Positions 24,151 through 36,700 of a stretch of DNA of 64,000 nucleotides are shown here, in pieces; positions within the stretch are counted from its first letter, which is position 1; each line of letters opens with the position of its first letter. The stretch comes from Paragonimus westermani. Lineage: Eukaryota; Platyhelminthes; Trematoda; Plagiorchiida; Troglotrematidae. The notes under the pieces were generated by a model that was given only the letters and a program-made list of their open reading frames with translations, had not been told where the DNA came from and searched no databases. A program made the translations under genes and the position numbers. The DNA is taken from positions 1-64,000 of the forward strand of contig QNGE01003313.1 of the NCBI GenBank assembly GCA_008508345.1, given 5' to 3'.

Positions 24151-25794
24151 TGAACCGTTTTCAGTTGTTGTTCGAATGGCGAATTTGTAGTTGTAGGTAC
24201 TGGGCTGGAGTTCGTTTTTGTTAAGTGGGTACAGAAATGTTGAAGATGACATACTGACCTGTCTATGTAGGTATGCTATGTACCGATCTATTCAACGTGT
24301 CGTTTTGTTGTCTGGTCATTGCGACACCGAACAAAGGGAACGTACTGTTGGATTCCTCTTCTGGGGGTGAAATGAAGTGAAGCGAATGCCGTTTTAAAAA
24401 CAGAGACGGATGTTAGCTCATACTGTGGTTGCACAACAACAAACATATTGTCAACATATAAGCGGAAACAGGGGTGGGTTGTGGATTGGGATTATGACTT
24501 ATAAACGAGAGAGCGCGTGTTGCATGTGACTGTCGATTTGGACAATCAAGATTGTGCTTTATTGGACGCCTTCTCGCTACAGTAGTTTCTAAATAACCCC
24601 AGAACTTTTCCCACTAATTACCCAGTGAACATTTCCACCTTCCTGATAATTACTCTGTGCATCCCGGATATTTTGATTCAAGTGGTTCTCAGCATTTTAA
24701 GCTATGAAATGAGTAGAAACGTTCGATGTTATTTTGAAGATTCCATCGAAAAACCGGTCAATAAGATCGTACTTTGTCCGAACACCTCATTTAATTGTTG
24801 CTGTACATTTCGCAAACTGCGTCTTTCAGGTATTCGCCTGTCGGAGAGCTTAGTGACTGTAAAAGAGGTCCAGCAATACAACACATATTCACTCACTATC
24901 AGTGCACTTCGTTAACATACTGTGAGTGTGTCGGTGTGGACTGAACCAACTACACAGTTGAACCGCGAAAATCCCACCTACCCTCTGTAATACCTTTATC
25001 TGAGTTCTAAAAATAACGCAAAGCAAATAGGGAGGAACCGTATGACAAAAGACTCTGTATATTGCATTTAGAAATTAAAACGTTTGTGATGCTGTAAACA
25101 CAACCAAAACGGCTGGTCAATAAGTCGATAGCCCCTTCTACGGTTACGAAGTTTGCCAAAAGCCATCTTTCTAAGGCTGTTTGACGTGTTAACTCAAGAA
25201 TTTTTGATTCTCTCAAGTCTCCCAGCGAAATATTTTTCTGAATGCACGCTTCTCACGTTTGTTTACATATCTGTTCGTTACTGGAGGTGTCGATAAAAAC
25301 TCGAGGACGTTCCACTCGAGGGTGCAACGCATTGCATACAGAGGAATTTGGGCTCTTCTGAACATGTTGCTGAGGATTTTGAGTAGCTAGTAATGGTTAT
25401 TAGTGACTCACCCGTTTTATTGAAATGAACAAAAGTGCTCCTGAAAAACACTCTGACCTTCAAAGAGTTGCACGATAGCGTGTTCACTACTTTCTTGCTT
25501 GTTCGTTCTATTAAGGCAGCGGTTGTCACCGTTGTTTCCAGAGTAGGCTGGACTCGATTGTGTTTCTCTTATTTTCACCAGGTTTGAAAATATACGGTTT
25601 GCTGTTTTCTCCACATTGACTTTCTTATTCGTTCCTTTCTGTGATCGTGGAAAAAATTCCAGAATAACCACTCCTAAAAGGAGTTTCGTATTGTACTATG
25701 CAAGCCGACCGCTCTTACCTCTACAAGCCGGCTGGTGTTCATGTTGCCAAGGGAAAAAGAGTGCTGTTTACTTCGAAGGTTTTCTTTACACATA
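24151..25794. other. Intergenic, nothing recognised
   Basis: Short frames only, none with a recognisable motif. Confidence 0.45.
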
Positions 25795-25935
25795 TTTCCA
25801 CACCGACACCTTTTCTTTAATACCGACACATCTTTTTGGTCTTGGCACTTCTCTTTTTATCCTGACAAACCTCTTTTGTTACGGCACCTTCCTTTTTCAT
25901 CCTGGCACCTCTCCTTTTTTCGTCCTGACAAGGTC
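25795..25935. repeat. Degenerate minisatellite, about 21-bp unit
   Basis: About six to seven imperfect units run in a row, each with a (C/G)GACA or GGCAC start followed by a CTTTT-rich half. Two frames stay open across it, and one reads as a loose heptad repeat of the GT-x-LF type. The open frame is probably a by-product of the 21-bp periodicity. Confidence 0.7.
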
Positions 25936-27009
25936 ACCAAATTGTAAAATGGAAGCCGGCCGTTTTTACTCTGATTGCCCGCAGCATTTGCGAACCAACT
26001 TTAGGGTAATGTGGAGGCACCGCGAAACAGCGTCATTTCGAGGTAGGGGTTCCAGCAACAATCCTATAGAAGGAAGCAATATGAACAAGCATGCGCCAGA
26101 GGCCCAGTAAGCCATAAACACGACTTACGCCAACAACACAGCAGCACGCTTTTCTAAACAATTCAAATTTAATCCGTGCGCGCTTGTTGGTTTCGACTGT
26201 ACGTTACAATACTGCTGTGTACTCGTCAGGACCGTCTGTGTACCCCACACTCGTGCTGAGACTCAAGCTGCGTCCTCATTCGTCGCGGCTTCAAAGACCA
26301 ACGGTTTATCCGTCCACTCACTTAAAAACGACGCTGCCGCATGCAAATGACCATTTATGTGCTTCTCCGGAGTCACGTGATCTCCTTACCGCTGGCATTG
26401 CCAGTGGGGCTTATTGTTGGTTGCATCCGATTAGCAACATAACATGCATTACACGAAACATACCTCCTACTACCAAAAGACTAGACATCTCAGTCTCTCT
26501 TAGAGTTGACCTTCATGTATACAAGGCCGAGCCACCTAACGGTCAACCTTTACGGTAACCTTCAGCGTATTTTTCCGGTGCCATGGTTAGCTTTACACAA
26601 TACACTCTTTTTACGAGACAACTCGTCGTCCGGATGCGTGGCATTCCTGCGGCAGACACATGAAAATAGCATCGCGAGGCTCTTGTTCTTCATGCTCTGC
26701 ACCAATGTTCACACTTTTTTGCGTGTGGATGATCAGTGATGTTCCTTAGATGGTTTACGTGGAACGCCTTTTAAGACTTGCTAAACGAAGGTTAAGGTAT
26801 GTATCCCAGTTGGCTTCGCTAAACCCAAAGCCACGTCAAACCACTATCTTAAAGATGTCTACTATGAATAACCCTGGACGTTTTCTGAATCCAATTCTTC
26901 GTTGTCCAACATCCAAATCTTAGCAGCTGATGACCAATAAGGCGCCCGTTTGACCCTACTCTGAAGATTCCGAAGCCATCAACATCAACCACTACTCGTT
27001 CTATATTGG
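25936..27009. other. Intergenic, nothing certain
   Basis: The stretch lies upstream of the CsRn1-like 3' end at 27.0 kb and could hold decayed pol sequence, but I could not identify pol motifs on either strand. Confidence 0.35.
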
Positions 27010-27464
27010 AAATTGATTGGCCGAAGCGTTTTTTTTTAGAATGGCAGGGACGAGCGGAACAACAGTATTCGGGACCAGACAAAAATAAACGAAAGCCATT
27101 GTAAAAACAATAAAACAAGTGTGGGTTCATTCGTTTTCTTTGTTTAACTATTTCCTTTTGTTGCGTAATTCGGCCCAGTATGTCATTTATCCATGTGTCG
27201 ATACTCAGCTACATTTGTTTCATTTCCTGCCACAGGTTTTGTCCGATACTAGCGTGACACATGTGAATTAACTTCCGTACGCAATTATCACCAACTCACC
27301 ATTTGATGTTGCTTGCGAACGGACCATTAAGATGTTCGGTTGATACTTTATAAACGGAGAGATGAATTGATAAAATACAGCTCCCTTTCAAAGGTTGATT
27401 GCTTATAGATTCGGTCGCAAACCCAGCGGGAACGAGACGGAAAGCATCAGATAGGGAAACAAAC

Positions 27465-27690
27465 AGCACAATAAGATAGACTTTGCAGTCAGCCTCTTTG
27501 GAGAAGAAGCATTAGACTCGAGTTTCGCTCTCATTAGAGCTCATCAGTAGTGCATATCCTTGCCACGGCCGGGATTTGAACTCCGGACATTCCAATCATG
27601 AGGCAACCGTGTTAACCACTGCGCCATTGACCTCACATTAGGCACGACCGAATCATCAAATCTGAACGCTNTGGTCAACTTGAAAATAAA
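27465..27690 (-). mobile_element. tRNA-like SINE with hammerhead ribozyme (Sm-alpha type)
   Basis: On the minus strand an A box TGGCGCAGTGG (27616-27626) is followed by a B box GAGTTCAAATCCC (27571-27583) and then a complete hammerhead core (27509-27553). This is the arrangement described for the Sm-alpha family of schistosomes: an RNA polymerase III promoter followed by a ribozyme. A diverged copy at 52772-52980 supports the boundaries. The element is inserted inside the second CsRn1-like LTR. An N at 27671 lies near its 5' end. Confidence 0.88.
27509..27553 (-). ncRNA. Hammerhead ribozyme, type I, minimal stem III
   Basis: Minus strand, 5' to 3': stem I strand GCACUA, core CUGAUGA, stem II GCUCU-AAUG-AGAGC, core GAA, stem III AC-UCGA-GU, cleavage triplet GUC, then UAAUGC closing stem I. 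Stem I pairs at five of six positions (one C-A mismatch). Stem II has five perfect pairs with a tetraloop. Stem III is only two pairs (A15.1-U16.1 and C-G) with a UCGA loop. Predicted self-cleavage is between plus-strand positions 27515 and 27514. Such short stem III is typical of SINE hammerheads, which may work best as dimers. Confidence 0.9.
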
Positions 27691-28213
27691 CCAAATCCCC
27701 GACTACTCATCAGTAAACAGCACATTGTTGAAAGATAGTAAAGCAATTGGTAATAGACTATGGGTTGTTGCTCCCATGAGGCCAATGACGATAACCACTG
27801 CATAACCGAGAAGTATAAGTAAGAACAGAGAGAACACCGAAGTGCAACTCACGGAAAAATGATATGTCCAGAGGTGTGTGACGACTTGGAGATTTCACTG
27901 GCCTGCCAGGTCTTACAGCTTACGTTGCACCTAGGTTATTACGAGAATTCGAATGTTGTGTTGTCCGACCGTTTCTTTGCATGTCGAGTGATTGCGTGGC
28001 GGGAACGCAGGAAACACGCTTCACGTTTGGTCATTCGTCGACGGACGGTCCATAATCCCCTTAGCCACCATTCCGTATCAGTGCCGCTTATGGTGCTATT
28101 CGAGACCATTCCGCGTAACGAATATTCCGCTTCTATTCTCAGCGGTCTCCTTTCATATTACAGTTGGTAAATGGATATCCGTGAAAGACGACTTAGTGTG
28201 CCGCGCACTAATG

Positions 28214-31200
28214 GGGAACTCTCGTTTGTGCTGGACAAATGGTTATGCTAACACTCACATCTGAAATAATTCAAGTGAACTGCTGTTCAGGAAAGCGTAA
28301 AATGTTGTGTACGAACTACCGCACACTAGTGCGGAATGTCGACTAAACTGAACTGACACCATCAGTAAAAAGCGGCCGTTTAAACATACGTGCAAAACAT
28401 GCATGCATAAAAGTACAGAGTATTGTCGGGATCTCCAGAAAAATTACACTTCCTTGGGTTACCCAGTATATAGTGGAAAGCAATGACTTTCATTACATTC
28501 AATAGAACTGTCATTCATTGGGAAGCAGTGTTACATGAAAAATGCTTCACGCCACCTGATCATTACTGTGCACACAGGTGAGTCCAACTCTACACAGCAG
28601 TATGTTTCTATACCACCAAAAGTCAATAATTGGGTTCACGGTCACAATTGTTATTCGTAATAGAGCCTAGTTCGATCAAGTGCAGCTAAACAGTTGGGAA
28701 ATAAGGACGTCACTGCGTTAGCTGACTTCACTTACTGATAAACCTATCGAAAATATTCTGAATGAGGGACAACACCTTCTCCATACGATACATCCATTTA
28801 GGACGAAATAACCGATTCATCCCACACCTCCGTGGAGAATGACTCGGACGCATCCTATGTCCGGAAGTAATACTTGGTTCAATAGCAAAAACACTCTACT
28901 CGACCATATAACCTATGCAACCGAAAAGTGTCGGGTCAAACGAACCGATACGTTCGCTCAAGAATAACGCATTAAGTAACCGATATATGGTCGATGTACG
29001 AAATCGACGTGTGAGCGAACCAGAAATAAGATGAACCAGTAATACGGTAGAAAGGAGTGAGTATGTAATGTGATTGGTACATTTGAGTGTGCGGGGTACT
29101 TGAGTTGCGATCCAAGGAAGCGGATGTTGCAATAATCGGAAAATCAGCACATGGCCTATGATGTTTCAACATCACAACAGCAATGATTCAAAGACGTCAT
29201 GGTTGCCAATTTCAAGTATGGAAAACACCCATTCTTTGCGCAGTGTACTCCGGTGTTCTTCGTATTGTTTCTCGATTATTTCAACACCCAAATACGTGCC
29301 CAAGCCTGACTAGTGGCATATTGTGACCATTCATCTTCAACACACCTGCAGGTATCTCTACCCGTTCAAACAAATATCTAAATGCACGATAAAGTTATTA
29401 ACAGAGGGTACAAATCACCGTCAATCCTCAAACATAGCTAATAGTACATAAAAGTTTGCCCGTTACACAGGCTCAACCCTAACAAGTATGTATTCACCAT
29501 ACACTTTATACAAGTAAACACTTGTTTCTTCAAGGACAGCAGATGTTGCATATCCTAATACTTACCGTTTATTTCAGAGATCCCACTGAGTAACAGAACA
29601 CGAAGTATAACAAATATGTTTTTGATAAAATCTCATCAGGCTGTTACAGTCAAAACAACAAAACATAAAAATCTTCAAATGCGAAGCTTGGTTTTGGTCA
29701 AAACCCACACTATCTCACCTACGTGTTTGTGAACGCCAACTGAGCGCTAACTATCTACGTGTCAATCGGGTAAGTCAGCTAATGGCCGAGGCATTTGAAG
29801 CTTTTCCTTCCTACACAATCGAATGTTAGTGGCCAACGCTTGCCGGTGAATGACTTCTGCCAGAATCGGTTGATCCATATGGATAACAGTGATGGACCGA
29901 TCACCGTTGACCTGATAATCGCTATCAGCCAGATGACCCACAATGACATTCGTCATTGATACTCCTCCACCTGTCCCAATTTATGATGGATGATGCTATC
30001 TGGTCTTTCTGGACAAATGCTAAGTCGTATGAACCACGCAGTTTGTTTAACAGTGGCAAAAAACGAACAAATCACCTGCTCATTAAATTCTCTACCGTTA
30101 CAGTCAATACTGTTGACGTTCAGAAGAAAAAAGCCTAGGTTACGGGCCTTCGGTCTTCTTGCTCAATAGTCTGACCACTCTCAATTCATGGTACTACAAC
30201 GCAATTCAAGCCCGTCGTAAGGTTTTCGGTTGATATGTACTCATTTTGGCTGTTAAACATAATGTCACAGCTGATGTTTTGAATGAATGGATGTCAATAT
30301 CCATTCGCTGAAGCCAGATGTCGTTATTCGAATGTACGCTCAAAAAGTTTTCGTGGGAATCTTGATAACTATCCACGTCCACTACAAGTGTTCATGTTCA
30401 AAGAAGTGGAGAGAGGTGCAGTCGATTTCCTGTTACACTATTACAGTGTCACTCAACTAGCAGTAAGTCAAGTTTGTCGGAGTACTGACTGTTGAGCACC
30501 ACTGTGCTGAAATTCTTTTCGGTGGAAATTACTCAGGGTCGTTCTATGGAATTACTTAAAAAAGTCGGACAAAAGTGAGGTGTATTTTAGATTTTTTAAA
30601 CACGATCGGTACATTGGTCAAACAAGATACAGATCAACCAATTTCACATTTGGCCGACTCGTGGTTAGTACTGTCATATCTAGTATGCCGGCTGGTCCGA
30701 GTTGAATTAGACGTACGAACAGGCCCCAATCGAAACTCAGGTGGGATGACCGGAATTTCATTCAAGATGTGGCTAGCGTAACGATTGTTCAACTTAACGT
30801 AACACAATGCGACATCCCGGGTCCGTAGCTTCCCTGCGTGGTAGCATTTTGCGAAGCCACATTGGCAAACCAATGGAACCCACGGTAATTTCCGTGTCGG
30901 TTTAGAATGTACATGGTCTCACATAAACTGGTGAATTGCGTATTTCGCATTCCATGAACGACAAAATTGCAGATTGTTCAACATCAAGTATTCCTTGTAT
31001 ATCGAAGAATACTGCGAAGTTAAACAGTACCATGATGCCATTTACTCATCCAACTCAACTGCATCGCAGCTGTGCTAGTAGTCTTAAATAAATACTAAAT
31101 AATAGGCAAGATGCTTCTTAGGGCTAATCGTTAGCTTCACTAGGGTATTCCGGATTTTCGCATTCTGTTCGTATTGCTACGAGTATTCTTCCTTAAGTTC

Positions 31201-32189
31201 GTGGAACAGACTCATCGTTGCCGATGTTTTCTGATTGAAAGGGTAAACGTGAGAAGACTTGATGTGGATACTTGCCTGAGACCTTTCTTTCGCAAACAGC
31301 AATCAACTGATCAAAACAATCACAACTATTCCGGTGCTAAGATGGCATCGATGCCATGGAGTACGATTGGTACCCACCACGAAGATGGCTAAGGCTGTTT
31401 GGGTTAGTTCACGATGGACGTTGATATTAGTGCACATTTCTCTTGAGTTGTATGAGACTGTTGTAGAACTGATGAGAGCACCATGAGCCTCTTTTAGCTT
31501 GCAATCGAGCATAAGAACGATGCCAGCATATTGTGAACACCATATACGCACTATTAATGTTTTATAAGTCGTTACTGTAACATCATCTACGTTCTAAACT
31601 CTGGAGCGGCACCATAAGAAGTGCATCAACGCGAGCTCAGTCTGGGATAAAACCATATCCCATGAACATTATCCATAATTACTGCACAGCTGCGATTCCG
31701 CTGCCCAAAACCATCGTTTTATTTGATTCAATACTTAAACGATACAAAAGCCTGGTGATCCTACAGAAAACTATTAAACGAGGACCAGTACAGGTGAAGG
31801 CAGAACGCGTTATGTTATGGCATGTCTAGAAACGGTAATATGGAGCTCGAATTGCGGATTCCCTTTAAAACATACGTCGACCTCAACGGAAGTAATAGAG
31901 TTAACGGTTCGTAGGAAGTAGTGTTCATGTGTTGCACGGTTTAGAAAGAAAAAGCAGGTAGGAATTTTGTCTAATCTTTACAGGGTCAGTAACAGAAGGG
32001 CTGAGAGAAAACCATCAGAACAAAAATACAACTACCACCTATCAAACATACAAATACATTCTAACGCAGAGTAGACAACAACTAACATACATAATGGGAG
32101 TTTTTGGGTATCTTCAGTCTACCGCAATATCCCCAGTGATCAACTTACTCGGTTCGATGTCCTGAACAGCGCGCATTAAGTTCGCGCCC
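28214..32189. other. Intergenic, nothing recognised
   Basis: No frame over 105 codons and none with a recognisable domain. No tRNA-like or repeat structure was noticed. Confidence 0.45.
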
Positions 32190-32300
32190 TAATTCAACTA
32201 CTTATGAAGCAGTTACAACAGACTCTGGCAGGTTGTTCCAGATTGGACACATCCGGGAGTTAAAAGAGGATCTCAGAAACATAATCTTGTAAGTCATAGG
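32190..32300 (+). repeat. Direct repeat pair, copy 1
   Basis: GCAGGTTGTTCCAGATTGG, CACA, GGGAGTTAAAAG and CTCAGAAAC line up in order with copy 2 at 32625-32740, about 435 bp downstream. Confidence 0.55.
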
Positions 32301-32624
32301 AAATGTATGTTATTGGACGTTGAGGGTGCTAATGTACATCCGGATTTGTGTTGAACAGTTTAGAAAAATCGGTTTAGACAAATCGGAGGATTACTTCAAT
32401 TTTAGAGGATCAACAAACAGAAAGACTGTGAAAGAGGAAATCAGGTGATAACGAGTGGACTAAAAGCTCAACCACTGCTAGCGTACGATTGCACTGCAAC
32501 ATGCAGAAGATAACAGCTGGCAAGTAACAACAGTGAGGTTGACAGAATCTCCGTTCCGCCGTAAGGAGCCACATGAATAAGCTACCTAAATACCCGGTCT
32601 AGTGGTCCGAATGCGTCAGGTCTG

Positions 32625-32740
32625 CGCCTGAATTTCACTACCGATAGCGCTGCTCCTAAACCCTTGCAGGCTGTTCCAGTTTGGGCACACGCGGACGTTA
32701 AAAGCGTCCTCTACAAACCGATTGTCTTATTCGATGTCAT
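32625..32740 (+). repeat. Direct repeat pair, copy 2
   Basis: GCAGGCTGTTCCAGTTTGG, CACA, GGACGTTAAAAG and CTACAAAC match copy 1. The surrounding sequence is not clearly duplicated. Origin unknown. Confidence 0.55.
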
Positions 32741-33493
32741 AACTTTGGCGAGTTACACCAGAGTTAATCATTTCCCTTGACAAATAGTCTTTTTTAAGAG
32801 AGGTTGGGGTTGACGGAGGAGGACACCGACATCAAATCTCTGATGCGCCATCGATGCACTGAGAACCGCCCAGTTTGCGCAATCTATTTGGGTAGAGTAG
32901 AGAACGTGGTGTTGTAACCCGTTTTGCAGCTCTACGTTGTACTACTTCAATAAAAGTAGTCCATCATGAGATAAGGACGACAAGTCTGGATACTTAGCAC
33001 AAGATCACAGGGCACTAGAAAATTGAATGTATAAGTGAAACCGTTCAAATCTTCTGGTGAATAACCCAAATATCGAGTTGGGTCTCTCAACCATTAACGC
33101 ACCGTTGAGGGAGGTAGACTGAGATTATTTGAGACAATGGTGCTCAAGTTACGCTCATGTGTAGTGTCATCCAGTTTTTCGCCCCCGGAAGGCAATTTTC
33201 TCGAATTGGCGGATTAAGACTGCGAATAAATGTCTCCAAGATGGAGAAAACATTGAACAGTCTTTATAATTAGTTTCTGAATTATTACCGCTTCACTACT
33301 ACTTCAAAGTATTCAGTAGTAAGCTAGCCACTTGTAACCTGTCACCAAAGTGAACAGTATGAAAGACTAATCACGAGGTCAATTTCAATCTTGAGATGCA
33401 CAAAGACGGAAGAAAAAACCGAAATGAAAATAACGTGAGCAAGCACTAGTTAAAAGAAACACAATAGTTATGTACAGGGTAAACGGAAAGAAA

Positions 33494-33733
33494 TTAGCTC
33501 GATCCCATATAGTTCACGCATTTAGAAGGGTCGGAGGGGAAGAATTTTTGACACTGGGTCATCAGGCGTTTGATAGCCTGAATGTATTTGCGCTGGGTCT
33601 CGTCGTTCAGCACGTGTGCGACATTTTTCGCGTGTATCTTTTCTTGGGCTGTGCGCGAGTGAATACCGTGATTTGTAACACCAAGCGGCCAAGGGGCATT
33701 CCCGATAGCCAGTTCAAGGTAGGCATCATTTGC
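33494..33733 (-). CDS. PRPF18: PRPF18 exon 8 (terminal)
   Basis: Begins after a TTCAG acceptor with [16 protein letters not shown] and includes the conserved loop [15 protein letters not shown], then [13 protein letters not shown] and [15 protein letters not shown], ending at TAA 33494-33496. This is the most conserved part of the Prp18 domain and makes the family assignment certain. No AATAAA on the minus strand was noticed in the next 200 bp. Confidence 0.96.
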   Translation of the reverse strand, partial: ANDAYLELAIGNAPWPLGVTNHGIHSRTAQEKIHAKNVAHVLNDETQRKYIQAIKRLMTQCQKFFPSDPSKCVNYMGSS

Positions 33734-36700
33734 CTGAACAAAAGGAGATCAAAGAAGATAGATGGACCAGACAGACAAATAATTTATTATTGTTGAAAAG
33801 GAGTAAAATCGAAAAACACAGACGACGGTATAAGTGAGGCCAGTTGATTGTACTACACACTACGCTAATGTGTAGAAAACTGAGGAAGCAGACGCAACCG
33901 TTCACGATTGACTTAATCATGTAGCATCGACAGTTCACGCTTTTACTGGATAATAAGCGAAACACCTTTATTGTCGATCTATTTTTTGCACAGTTAACCA
34001 TTTTACCAGAAAAACTGCTAATCAATAACGTTACGAACTAAAGATTAGCTCTCACGTCTTTACCAAGAACCGTTCTGATTGTTACAGGTCAACGTAAGAA
34101 AAGGATTCATCATTGGAAGTCCAAATCATTCCCCTGCTAACATGCTTGCCAAACATTATTGAGGAAGAAAAAAAATTAAAAACCATAACCATAGCTATAT
34201 TAGTGGGTGTTCCGCTGTTTACCTATATATGATAGAAATCCTGGGAGAGTAAGAATCAATGTGATGATCATCAGTATGAGTGAATACAAAAGGTACCTTG
34301 AATTATTTGATTCGTTAAAAGTTGTCACGACACTCAAAAACCACGAGTTGGTCATAGGTTTTCAAAAGATGACAGTACATATCGTCATAATCCGAAGAAA
34401 CCGGAAGGAAGCATATGTTAGAACACCAGAAAGACCTGGATACCATCAGCTCAATCAAAAAGGAGAATGTAAATGGTAGTGAAGATGAGTGAACCTCACG
34501 AAGACTACTCGCGAATGAGCAAACTCGTCATGTGTCGACAGCGGATTGTACTTTGCGCTCTACAGGTCACATCTGTAGAACAGGAGGGTGGAAACATGTC
34601 TTTCGGCCTGATATGTCTTTATGCTACAAACAGCAGTGACGTCACGAGCACAACGGACAGCTCTTGCAGTTCACGCATAATTATGTGTGTACACAGTGAC
34701 TTCCGGTTAATTCTTCACATGACTTCACTTCGTCACAGCTCGAAAAAACGATAGAATGAGTTGCAGCATGACCTTGGCTGATGCGCTATTCAGCCTAATT
34801 TGTAATTTATCACTCTGAAGTAGCGACAGTCATAGTGTTGTGTAGATATCTGTTAATTCGTCCGCTGAAATGATCAATGGAGTGATCGAAGGAGTGGTGT
34901 TAGTTCAACAGGTAGATTTGACTTAGGCAATGTGGCGTGTGTTGCTTCGACTTCGTGTTGAGTGATTCACGGGGTAGGGCAACATCAAAAGCAGTGGTAC
35001 TGGTAGAGATAGGTTCGTTAACTGTCAAGATGTCACTATTTGGTCGAGATCGCTACGTGTACGTACAAAGTTAAGAACAGTTTGATGGTGACTGCATGTG
35101 TTATCTCACATTCCGGTCACAGGTGTGGGCTTCAAAATGCCATCATGAGGATGCTGACAAATATCAAGTTATGAATTTTCAGTGCCACTCCGTCTTAATG
35201 ACCGAAACTCATATATTGACAATTAAAATTAAATGTTAACATTCTTAACAATTATGATACGCACATTGACGGAACCCGACTAATAGACCAAACAATGACA
35301 AGTCCATGCCAGTTACACGCCTTGTGTAAATACAATCAAGCCACCAATATAATCAAAACCAGGGCATAAATGAACTCCCCTCAATTCGCCAGTATGTGAC
35401 CATCCTACCGAGTGGTGAATCAAACTGGAATTCGCTGTGTTAAGTGAGCACGTCTGAGGAACCTATCGACGCGTAAAAAGTGAGCAGTATGGGAGTTAAG
35501 GTTACAGTTAGGCCACAATCAAATTGACCGAGTGTACTATCGAAATCTGCACGTCTAGTCGATATGGGCATATGGTTTAATGGTCTCAAGTTTACTTCCT
35601 GTAAGACCAAAATGTCGTCTGAACCGGGTGATAATGTATGTCACGATCGATCAAAACAAAGACAAACATTGTGGTTGAGTTAAAGGTGGTGCACACACAA
35701 AAAAAATGTATCGTAAAGAAAGGACTGATGGATGGGGAAAAAACTTGGCCATGATTGACCTATAACATAAATAACAGAGTGTGACCAGTACTTGCCAGTC
35801 AATTTCACTCTGCGTTCGGGTGTTTGCCTTACTCCACTCTGACCAGACAAGGTCAAATTGGAATGCCTTCCCTGCTGCAATCGAAGTCAGGATTCAAAAT
35901 CGCGATAGGTTACATGAAGTGTGCAGCTACAGTTCGGCTGAATTCACTCGAGGGCTTCCCTATACCTTTCCGCCTAGTGGCATTTCGGGTCAACGGATAC
36001 GTTACAGCCAACCAGCACCTCTGCCCGGATTCACATTCTGTCGCCCGTTCGAATTCAACCGAAACTCAAATTTTTCGCAGTTGAGTCACTTGGAAATCTG
36101 AAAGTAGTGTGAAGATTGGCATTGCCGGACTGCTTGAGGACCCCTCAATTAAGATAATCAGCACACAGCCTTTAGACCTCGGTTGACGGAAGGTTTTCAA
36201 TTTTACATGGTCACCGCTTGCGCCGGACCAATTTCATTCGGCTAGCAATGAAGCAATTTCCCGTTCTAAATCTAAAGGCGCCTCAACCTTTGCTACATTT
36301 CATGACTGAGTTCGTTAAGTCTCATTCGCTTGAATACAAAACATGCACAGTTGCCTAATAGTCAAAAGCCTAGGACCCGAATGGTGTTACGTCTTCCAAA
36401 TGAAATGAGCTACATACAGCCTTGACAACATGTAAGGTATTGTATGCGTCCACCTGAACAAAACCCGAACAGTGTACGGATGCGTGGACTGAGCGTCGTG
36501 AATCACTGATCCTCATCGTTGATAGCAGCAGATTAATGGTTTACAATTACACCTATAGAATCCAACAACAAAATGAAAAAGAGAGAATGTAGCCTTATAC
36601 ATGAAACCCTGCTGCTAAACTTGAGCGTTCGACATCACGATGAATACACCCTGCAGACAAGTGACTGAAAAATGAGTAAAGCGGCAACCATGTGACAGCT

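Larger units (their letters stand above)
27010..28213 (+). mobile_element. Second CsRn1-like element: 3' UTR and LTR remnant
   Basis: Segments align in order with the 3' end of the element at 1-4944: 27175-27260 with 4160-4250 (GTCATTTAT, GATACTCAGC, ATTT.CTG.C, GCATATCTC-like, CTAGCGTGACA), 27885-27905 with 4572-4593 (GGAGATTTCACTGGCCTGCC), 27958-28145 with 4677-4890, and the LTR end TTAGTG...GCACTAA at 28185-28213 with 4924-4944. The LTR is interrupted by a SINE on the opposite strand and by an N at 27671. Confidence 0.75.

Noticed and set aside
31466..31500. CTGATGAGAGC motif resembling a hammerhead start
   Set aside because: No GAAAC core follows and no cleavage triplet or stem I partner is present.
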